From CALAED01 sp937891035 (lineage in GTDB: Bacteria > Actinomycetota > Actinomycetes > Streptosporangiales > Streptosporangiaceae), in NCBI GenBank assembly GCA_035642125.1, contig DASQSZ010000431.1:1-7938 (forward strand): DNA of 7,938 nt, written 5' to 3'. Shown here piece by piece: positions 1 to 5,399 of this stretch. Both the position numbers and the translations under genes were made by a program. Positions within the stretch are counted from its first letter, which is position 1. Each line of letters begins with the position of its first letter. The notes under the pieces are model-generated. The model did no database searches, was not told the DNA's origin, and saw only the letters and a list, made by a program, of their open reading frames with translations.

Positions 1-200
1 CGCACGTGGACGGCGAGGTTTTCGACCTCAGGTTGCCCCGCTCGACCCGCGGTGGCTGGCCGCCGGGCCGAGGTCTGCTCGTCTCGCGGGGTGAGGCGAC
101 TCCGATCCAGGTACCGCTCTGCGACGTCACAGAAGGGGGCACCGCTTCCCCGGCGGTTGGCTCGCACCGGTCGGCTACTCGCCGGGCCGCCGGCCGATGA
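1..200 (+). CDS. C-terminal tail of a gene entering from the left, possibly FtsK/SpoIIIE-like ATPase (partial)
   Basis: An open frame with codons starting at base 3 runs from the left edge to a TGA at 198-200, giving about 65 residues. The first 45 or so codons are GC-rich at the third position, like the other genes here. The segment reads as a short beta stretch (VDGEVFDLRLPRS) followed by PPGRGLLV and then a TPIQVPL strand. From memory of the family, a 'pPGRG-x-hydrophobic ... hQV' ending is typical of the last strands of FtsK/SpoIIIE-type ATPases, including FHA-linked actinobacterial ones, but no Walker motif lies inside the window to confirm it. The end overlaps the end of the minus-strand FHA gene by 26 bp, tail to tail. 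It could also be a chance open frame. The call rests on the short motif and codon bias only. Confidence 0.4.
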   Translation, partial: HVDGEVFDLRLPRSTRGGWPPGRGLLVSRGEATPIQVPLCDVTEGGTASPAVGSHRSATRRAAGR

Positions 201-876
201 GCCGCAGGTCGTCGCGCTTGATCAGCCCGGTGGTGAGGGCGTACTCGGCGAGCGCGCTCAGCGCGTTCCACCCTTGCATGTTGGGGACGCCGGCGTTGGT
301 GAGCCGGGTGCGGATGTATTCGACCCGCTTCACCAAGGTCGTACGCGGCCAGCCGAGACGGGCCGCCGCCGCGGCGTACGACTTCGGGCTCGGGTCATAT
401 CGCCGGCCCTCGTACAGGTACCCGGCGAACAGGGCCACCAGGGCACGCCGGTCCGCGTCGTTGAGCATGACGTTCTGGCCGGCCAGCGTGGGCAGCCCCG
501 ATTCGGCCTCGGGCGCCCCGGTCGCCGGCTCCTCGCCGCCCGGCAGCGGCCCCTCGAAGACGAGTTCGTGCGTCGTCCGCGTGCCGTCCACGATCACCCG
601 CACCCGGCCCTCGATGGGGTCGCGCCGGCCCGGTGCCAGGACATGCCGCAGCCCGAACCGGTCGACCAACGCGAGTTGCCGGATGCCGCTGCGGTTCGCC
701 ACGAACCAGACCTCGCCGACCCGCCGCACCTCACCGGCCAGGCGAGAGATCGCCATGTCGTGGGGATCGAGGCAGATCGTGCAGGTCGCGGCCCTGCCGA
801 AGGTCAAAGACTCGCCCGCGGCCAGGTGCCGTCTCGCCCCTTTCGCCACGACCGTCAGGCCTGTGTCGTCATTCAT
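175..876 (-). CDS. FHA domain protein with C-terminal winged-helix-like region
   Basis: The 233-residue cytoplasmic protein has no signal peptide or membrane segment. Residues about 7-108 look like a forkhead-associated (FHA) domain, a phosphothreonine reader. The Gly-Arg pair (G27-R28), the Ser-Arg of the third loop (S44-R45) and an Asn (N61, in NRSG) are in the expected order. The usual SxxH histidine is alanine (A47). A Pro/Glu/Gly-rich linker (about 109-135) leads to an all-helical C-terminal region (about 138-225). There, SYAAAAARLGWPRTTLVKRV (166-185) and the following helix look like a helix-turn-helix with its wing-side helices, a combination known in actinobacterial FHA regulators. 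The ATG at 876 is preceded by GAAGGG (892-887 on this strand), 10 nt upstream. It is transcribed divergently from the PASTA membrane protein, which suggests a shared pathway, probably signalling from a Ser/Thr kinase not in this window. DNA binding is inferred. Confidence 0.8.
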   Translation of the reverse strand: MNDDTGLTVVAKGARRHLAAGESLTFGRAATCTICLDPHDMAISRLAGEVRRVGEVWFVANRSGIRQLALVDRFGLRHVLAPGRRDPIEGRVRVIVDGTRTTHELVFEGPLPGGEEPATGAPEAESGLPTLAGQNVMLNDADRRALVALFAGYLYEGRRYDPSPKSYAAAAARLGWPRTTLVKRVEYIRTRLTNAGVPNMQGWNALSALAEYALTTGLIKRDDLRLIGRRPGE

Positions 877-996
877 CGATTTTCAGCCCTTCACGGTCAT
901 CTCTCAGAAGACATTTTTGGGAAGGGCGTGCCATGCCGCCACCGTTTCCTCGGCAATAGAGTTGACTCTCTCCTTACCCGTCTCCCGAGGTAGATC
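877..996. promoter_or_regulatory. Divergent intergenic control region
   Basis: This 120-bp gap lies between the starts of the FHA gene (leftward) and the PASTA membrane protein (rightward), so promoters for both should lie here. The part around 877-920 is clearly richer in A/T than the genes. A TTGACT hexamer at 962-967 resembles a -35 element, but no convincing -10 lies 16-18 bp downstream before the ATG. The same bases form a small dyad (AGAGT-TG-ACTCT, 958-969). CCCTTC (887-892) and GAAGGG (921-926) are inverted copies; the first is the complement of the FHA gene's ribosome site. GAGG at 987-990, six bases before the ATG at 997, is the ribosome site for the rightward gene. No promoter can be assigned with confidence. 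Confidence 0.6.
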
Positions 997-3453
997 ATGA
1001 GCGGACTACGCCGGCTAGCCCGGCCGCGCCTCCCGTCCAGCCCGGCGAGCCGGGCCGGCAGCGCGATGCTTTCGATGGTCGTGCTGGCGACCGTGCTCGC
1101 CGTCGGGGCCGGCGTCGGCTACTCGGTGTCCCGGCCGCTGCTTGGCGACGGTTCCGCCGCCTTGACGCGCGGGCACACGATCGTCCGCGTCAACGGCGCC
1201 ACCGGGCAGGCCGATGCCGAGTCCGGGCCGGTCGCCACGGGCACCGAGCGGGTGCGGACCGTACGGCTGCCGGACGGCCGGATCGTGGCCATCAACGAGC
1301 AGACCGGTCACGTCACCCTGATCGACGGCGCCACCATGGAGTCCTCCCGTCCAATGGCGAGCGGCGGGCGGCCGCCGGCGAAGGGGCTCGAGGCGATCGC
1401 CACGAAGTCCGGCGGCTATCTCGTCAACGCGGGGAATGGCACCGTCCAGCAGCTTCCGCCGCCGGGCCGTTCGACACCGCCGTCCCTCGTTCCGGTTCGA
1501 GGGGGTATCCGCGCCGCCGTCCCCGACGGTGACTCGTTGTGGATCCTGACGGAAGGCGACGAGATCGTCGAGATGAGCGCCGGGCGCGAGGTGCGCCGGT
1601 TCGGGCTCGGCAAGGCGCTGGGCGGGATCACCGTCGCCGACGGCCATCCGGTGGCCGTGACGCGGATGGGCAAGGTGTACGTCGTGGACTCCGATCGGCC
1701 GCACCTCATCGGCGCGCTCGGACTCGCCGGCGACAGGGTCGTGTTGGGCTCGTGGCGGGGGGCGGGCCGCCATGTCCTGGCCGTGGACAACGCCACCCAT
1801 CGGTTCGCCGCCCTCGATCCGCGCACCAGACGCGTCGTCCGGCAGTCGCTCTCTGTCCCGTACGCCACCCTGCTGGGGGCGCCGGTGATGCTCGGCACGT
1901 ACGCCTACGTGCCGGACTACACGGGCTCGCGCCTGTGGCGGGTCAATGTCGCCACCGGCACGGTCGATCGGCACCTGCGCGTCCCCAAGGGAAACGGTCG
2001 CGACTTCGACCTTCAGGTGAGCGGGGGCCATGTCTGGGCCAACAACCAGTACGACCCGTACGCCCTGATCGTCGACGCCGACGGGCGCGACCACCGGGCC
2101 GACAAGGCGCCCGGTCCACAACAGCGCGGCCCCGCCAGGACGGGCGGCCCGGCACATCCCGGGCTCGGACCGCGTCCCGGCATCCCGCAGGCGCCGGGCC
2201 GGTCGGACGGGCCGCCGCGACGCGACTCGGTACGGCCCGGACAGGTGCCCTCCGCGCTCGGGCTGCCGCACGAGGACGCCTGCCGGCTCATCAAGAAGGC
2301 CGGGTTCCGCTGCCGGCCGCAGACCGATCCCACCGGAGCGATCGACCCCGACCAGGTCGGCGTCGTCGTGAGCCAAGACCCGCCCGGCGGCACGGCTGCA
2401 CCCGGTACGACCGTCACCATCACCTATCCGGACACCTTCACCATGCCGGACGTACGCGGCCAGTCGCAGGGCGAAGCATGCGGGCGGCTCAGGAAGTACA
2501 CGTTGCGCTGTCAGGCGGCCCCCGGCCTGGCCGCCTCGGGCGCACACCAGCCGGGCGAGGTGTACGACCAGCGGCCGGGGGCGGGGACGATCGCGAGCGA
2601 AGGCGACACGGCGCGCCTGCTCTACTACGCCGGGAACGGCGAGGTCGGCCGGTATGTCGGCAGGAACGTCGACGAGGCGTGCGCTCAGGTGGAGACCGAC
2701 GGCTTCCAATGCGTGCCTCAGGAGGGCCGGACCGCCGCCGGCACAGGGCAGCAGCCGCGCACGGTCTACCAGCAGGATCCGCCGCGGAGCACGCGCCAGG
2801 ACATCAAGCGGCCGGTCACGCTCACGTTCTACAGCGACTCCAACACCGTGCCCGACGTCCGGAACCGGGAGCGGCTCGAGGCCTGCGCGGTGTTGGCGCA
2901 GGCGGGATTCACCTGCGCCAACCACCATGAGATCGCGCGGAACTACCAGGTCGTCAACCGCCAGGACGGCGTCGGCGGCCGGCAGCCGCTCGGCACCCCC
3001 GTGAACATCTACTGGTCTCGGTGGCAGCCGGTGACCTTCTCCATCACCGAAGGCCCCACCAACGTGTGGACGCTGCACGAGGGCGCCGGCACCCGCACCG
3101 TGGGCGCCGCCTATCCGCCGAGCGCGGACATCCCAGGCGCGCGGATGGTGAACGGCTTCGTGTGCACGGCCGGCAACCGTCGCTGCCGGGGCTTGGACGA
3201 AAACCGCCTCTACACCCACAGCAGCGACCCTCCGCTGGGGGTGGAGCGACCGCGCTGGCGCGGCCCGACGCCGACGGCCGTGTTCATGGATTGCGGCCTC
3301 GTCCAAGGCGCGGGCGCCAGGCCCATCTATCGGGTGTGGAAGGACGTCGACGGCTGGCCGACCAGCGGCCGCGGGTACCGCGCGGAAGGCATCACCGACA
3401 ATCCCTCCGTGGGCGGCTGGGAAGACAGCGAGCATCTCGGCTGCGTCTGGTAG
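997..3453 (+). CDS. Membrane-anchored beta-propeller protein with four PASTA-like domains
   Basis: 818 residues. The N-terminus is a short basic cytoplasmic segment followed by one hydrophobic helix (about 23-46), so the rest should face outward. Residues about 56-365 contain six or so short repeats with hydrophobic strands and turns (for example LWRVNVATGTVDRHLRVP and VWANNQYDPYALIVDADG), read as a beta-propeller. A Pro/Gly/Arg-rich linker (about 366-412) follows. Four PASTA-like domains come next (about 414-478, 480-545, 547-615, 617-676), shown by VPDV/MPDV strands, an EAC-helix-GF strand and a final TVTITY-type strand. PASTA domains are known as peptidoglycan or beta-lactam sensors at the ends of kinases and PBPs. 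Each unit has a C-x9-C pair (C429/C439, C495/C505, C562/C572, C630/C640). The last 142 residues form an unrecognised domain with C723, C730, C766 and C816. There is no kinase domain. GAGG at 987-990 supports this start. Its layout resembles actinobacterial propeller + FN3 surface proteins, with PASTA in place of FN3 (inference). Confidence 0.85.
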   Translation: MSGLRRLARPRLPSSPASRAGSAMLSMVVLATVLAVGAGVGYSVSRPLLGDGSAALTRGHTIVRVNGATGQADAESGPVATGTERVRTVRLPDGRIVAINEQTGHVTLIDGATMESSRPMASGGRPPAKGLEAIATKSGGYLVNAGNGTVQQLPPPGRSTPPSLVPVRGGIRAAVPDGDSLWILTEGDEIVEMSAGREVRRFGLGKALGGITVADGHPVAVTRMGKVYVVDSDRPHLIGALGLAGDRVVLGSWRGAGRHVLAVDNATHRFAALDPRTRRVVRQSLSVPYATLLGAPVMLGTYAYVPDYTGSRLWRVNVATGTVDRHLRVPKGNGRDFDLQVSGGHVWANNQYDPYALIVDADGRDHRADKAPGPQQRGPARTGGPAHPGLGPRPGIPQAPGRSDGPPRRDSVRPGQVPSALGLPHEDACRLIKKAGFRCRPQTDPTGAIDPDQVGVVVSQDPPGGTAAPGTTVTITYPDTFTMPDVRGQSQGEACGRLRKYTLRCQAAPGLAASGAHQPGEVYDQRPGAGTIASEGDTARLLYYAGNGEVGRYVGRNVDEACAQVETDGFQCVPQEGRTAAGTGQQPRTVYQQDPPRSTRQDIKRPVTLTFYSDSNTVPDVRNRERLEACAVLAQAGFTCANHHEIARNYQVVNRQDGVGGRQPLGTPVNIYWSRWQPVTFSITEGPTNVWTLHEGAGTRTVGAAYPPSADIPGARMVNGFVCTAGNRRCRGLDENRLYTHSSDPPLGVERPRWRGPTPTAVFMDCGLVQGAGARPIYRVWKDVDGWPTSGRGYRAEGITDNPSVGGWEDSEHLGCVW

Positions 3454-3498
3454 CCGACCGGTGCGGCCCAACGGCGGTGGGGCGCGAGCGCGGAAAGC

Positions 3499-3530
3499 CG
3501 GCGTCCCGGCGTCCCGGCGTCGCGGCGTCG
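3499..3530 (+). repeat. 8-bp tandem repeat, four units
   Basis: Four head-to-tail units of CGGCGTCC (two exact, then two reading CGGCGTCG) lie in the gap after the PASTA protein gene. No protein-coding role is apparent. Such short GC repeats arise by replication slippage; a regulatory role cannot be judged from one copy. Confidence 0.8.
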
Positions 3531-3567
3531 GTGCTGACCGACCATGGCCATCCGTGGTCTGTGGTGC

Positions 3568-3606
3568 GGCGATGACCCGCGATGACGCGCGCCGCGGGTC
3601 GTCGCC
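3568..3606 (+). terminator. Strong hairpin, candidate terminator after the PASTA protein gene
   Basis: Arms 3568-3581 (GGCGATGACCCGCG) and 3593-3606 (CGCGGGTCGTCGCC) pair over 14 bp, with one G-U at 3573/3601, and enclose an 11-nt loop. No T-run follows, so it would be a tail-less hairpin terminator of the kind often proposed in actinomycetes. It lies 114 bp past the stop of the PASTA gene and 78 bp before the PBP start. It could instead be a 13/14-matched DNA dyad for a regulator of the PBP gene. The remainder of the 3454-3684 gap holds the 8-bp tandem repeat and a weaker 8-bp hairpin at 3540-3559. Confidence 0.5.
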
Positions 3607-3671
3607 CTATCCCCTGATGTGCCCGGCATGCGACGATCGCGGCGAGCCGGTCGGTCGGCGGACCGGTGCCT

Positions 3672-3676
3672 GGAGG
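3672..3676 (+). promoter_or_regulatory. Ribosome binding site that sets the PBP start
   Basis: GGAGG lies 8 nt before the ATG at 3685. The upstream in-frame start at 3619 has no comparable site and would add 22 Arg-rich residues in front of the hydrophobic segment, so 3685 is preferred. Confidence 0.7.
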
Positions 3677-3684
3677 TACGGGGG

Positions 3685-5268
3685 ATGCGGGGATCCGTCG
3701 TCGTGCTGACGATGCTCATCGCGATGGTGCTGTCCGCGGATGGCTGTGCGCTGCTGCTGCTGGACGTCCGGGCGGGGGACGCGGGCGCGCCGCGAGGCGG
3801 GGCCACCGCCGATGACCGCGGCGGCAAAAGTCCGGAGCAGGTCGCGATCGACTACTTCGCCGGCTGGGAGCGCGGCGACTTATCCGGCATGGAGCGGCTG
3901 GTCGCCGATCCGCCGGATGATTTCGTGCGGCGGCACGAGGACTTCGCCACGGCGCTGCGGGAGTCGTCGGTACGCTTCGCGCCCGGCCGCGTGGTGCGGC
4001 GGGCCAACTCGGCCCACGTCGATTTCACCGTGACGCGCGAGCTCACCGGCGTCGGCACCTGGTCGTACGGCTCGACGCTCGAACTCGCGCGGCCGGGGCG
4101 CAACTGGCTGGTCGTGTGGTCGCCGGCCACCCTGCACCCCAAGCTGGGGGCCGGCGGATTCGTGAAGCTGACCCGCCGCGGCGGGACTGGCGGGGAGCGG
4201 CTTGTCGACCGCACCGGCCGGCCACTGCCCGCCGGCACCACGGCCAGGCCGTACCTCGATGAGCTCGCCAAGCGATTCGTCGAGCCGGGGACCGACCGCC
4301 CGGGCTGGGTCATCGAGGCCGCGAACGGGACGCGGAGCGAGCGGCTCAAGACGTTCCCGGGACGCCGCGCGAACCGGACCCGTACGACGTTGGACCGGCG
4401 GCTGCAGGCGGCCGCGGACAGGGCCGTCACCGCGATGAGCGAACCGGCCGCGATCGTGGCGGTACGGCCATCGACCGGCGAGATACTCGCGGTGGCCGAC
4501 CGGCTCGACGCCGGCCGCGCCGCGTTCCTCGGCCGTTATCCCCCGGGTTCGGCGTTCAAGGTCGTCACCGCCGCCGCTCTGCTCGCCGACGGGATGAGCG
4601 CGACAACCTCCGTCGACTGCCCCGGCGTCGCGCACGTCGGCGAGCGCACCATCCGCGGGGTGAACCTCGGCCGGACGTCGCTGCGCCGGGCGTTCGCCGA
4701 CTCATGCAACACGACCTTTGCCCGGCTGGCCGCCGACCGCGTGGGGGCGGACCGGCTCGCGGCGACGGCGCGTGCGTTCGGGTTCGGCGGCCCGCTCGCT
4801 CCCGGTGTACCGGCCGCCCGCGGCGAGTTCCCCGTCCCCGATGGCACGACCGAACTCGCGGAGGCCGCCTTCGGGCAGGGCAGGGTGCAGGCCAGCCCGC
4901 TCAGCATGGCGCTGGTCGCCGCGGCGGCGGCGAACGGCACCTGGCGCCCACCGCGGCTGGTGGCTGCCCGGCTGATCGCCGAGCGCGGCGACCCGGTGCA
5001 GCCCCGGCATGCCATCGCGCACGCGGCGGCGCTCCGCTCGATGATGCGCGCGGTCGTCACGGACGGTACGGCCGCGCGCGCCGGGCTGCCGTCCGGGGTG
5101 TCCGGCAAAACCGGCACCGCGGAGTACGGCTCGGCCGACGCCGGGGCGCACGCGTGGTTCATCGGCTTCACCGGCGACCTGGCCTTCGCCGTCCTCGTGC
5201 CGGGCGGCGGCAGCGGGGCGAACGCCGCGGCGCCGCTCGCTGCCCGCTTCCTGCGCGGCGGCCGCTGA
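3685..5268 (+). CDS. Class B penicillin-binding protein (D,D-transpeptidase) with NTF2-like N-terminal domain
   Basis: From the ATG at 3685 the protein has 527 residues. It begins with a hydrophobic export or anchor segment (about 4-28). That segment contains an SADGC stretch at 17-21, which is a poor lipobox because of Asp at -2. Residues about 49-154 look like the NTF2-like domain seen in MecA/PBP2a-type and actinobacterial PBPs (PEQVAIDYFAGWERGDLSGM). A linker with DRTGRPLPAG precedes the transpeptidase domain (about 253-527). All three catalytic motifs are intact: S289-A-F-K292 with the nucleophilic serine, S340-C-N342, and K475-T-G-T478. There is no glycosyltransferase domain and no PASTA domain. 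It should cross-link peptidoglycan outside the membrane and be a beta-lactam target. The frame stays open upstream to 3619, but the ribosome site favours 3685. Its position just downstream of a PASTA surface protein suggests a joint cell-wall role, although the hairpin between them argues for separate transcription. Confidence 0.93.
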   Translation: MRGSVVVLTMLIAMVLSADGCALLLLDVRAGDAGAPRGGATADDRGGKSPEQVAIDYFAGWERGDLSGMERLVADPPDDFVRRHEDFATALRESSVRFAPGRVVRRANSAHVDFTVTRELTGVGTWSYGSTLELARPGRNWLVVWSPATLHPKLGAGGFVKLTRRGGTGGERLVDRTGRPLPAGTTARPYLDELAKRFVEPGTDRPGWVIEAANGTRSERLKTFPGRRANRTRTTLDRRLQAAADRAVTAMSEPAAIVAVRPSTGEILAVADRLDAGRAAFLGRYPPGSAFKVVTAAALLADGMSATTSVDCPGVAHVGERTIRGVNLGRTSLRRAFADSCNTTFARLAADRVGADRLAATARAFGFGGPLAPGVPAARGEFPVPDGTTELAEAAFGQGRVQASPLSMALVAAAAANGTWRPPRLVAARLIAERGDPVQPRHAIAHAAALRSMMRAVVTDGTAARAGLPSGVSGKTGTAEYGSADAGAHAWFIGFTGDLAFAVLVPGGGSGANAAAPLAARFLRGGR

Positions 5269-5274
5269 CCCACC

Positions 5275-5305
5275 GGGCCGCGGCGGCCCTGGCCTGCGCG
5301 TTTTT
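5275..5305 (+). terminator. Candidate terminator after the PBP gene
   Basis: A GC-only inverted repeat (GGGCC-GCGGC-GGCCC, 5275-5289) begins 7 bp after the PBP stop, and a run of five T lies at 5301-5305, 11 bp after the hairpin. The gap between stem and T-run is longer than in a classic intrinsic terminator. A competing 8-bp stem (5287-5294 with 5309-5316) would place the T-run in its loop, so the call is tentative. Confidence 0.35.
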
Positions 5306-5389
5306 GCCGGTCAGGGCGAGGGTAGCGGGAGGGTGTAAGGGTTTTTGACCGCCTATGTGGTCGCTTGTCGGGGCGGGGGATGTCCGCTC

Positions 5390-5396
5390 GGGGGGA
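5390..5396 (+). promoter_or_regulatory. Purine-rich ribosome site before the 11-mer repeat protein
   Basis: A G-run ending in A (GGGGGGA) sits just before AACATG, with the ATG at 5400. The spacing is short, but the longer in-frame start at 5355 is preceded by pyrimidine- and T-rich sequence with no site at all. The start at 5400 is therefore chosen. Confidence 0.5.
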
Positions 5397-5399
5397 AAC

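Noticed and set aside
52..993. Long plus-strand frames opposite the FHA gene
   Set aside because: Low-complexity Arg/Pro/Ala translations without motifs; the minus strand encodes recognisable FHA and HTH-like regions.
1539..2930. Plus-strand 463-residue frame inside the PASTA gene
   Set aside because: Out-of-frame, Arg-rich translation typical of shifted reading in GC-rich DNA.
1015..3471. Minus-strand 818-residue open frame opposite the PASTA gene
   Set aside because: It mirrors a GC-rich real gene codon for codon; its translation is Arg/Ala/Gly/Pro/His-rich with no domain, whereas the plus strand shows a membrane helix and PASTA domains.
3540..3559. 8-bp hairpin (GACCATGG / CCGTGGTC) after the PASTA gene
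   Set aside because: It pairs with one G-U and a 4-nt loop but is much weaker than the hairpin at 3568-3606 and has no T-run; not listed as a separate terminator.
3619..3684. Upstream start for the PBP
   Set aside because: No ribosome site, and it would place 22 Arg-rich residues before the export segment; GGAGG before 3685 fits better.
5345..5350. TTGACC as a -35 element for the repeat-protein gene
   Set aside because: No matching -10 hexamer is visible 16-19 bp downstream; the region there is a G-rich run.
5355..5399. Upstream ATG for the 11-mer repeat protein
   Set aside because: The sequence before it is T-rich with no ribosome site; the 15 extra residues show no feature.
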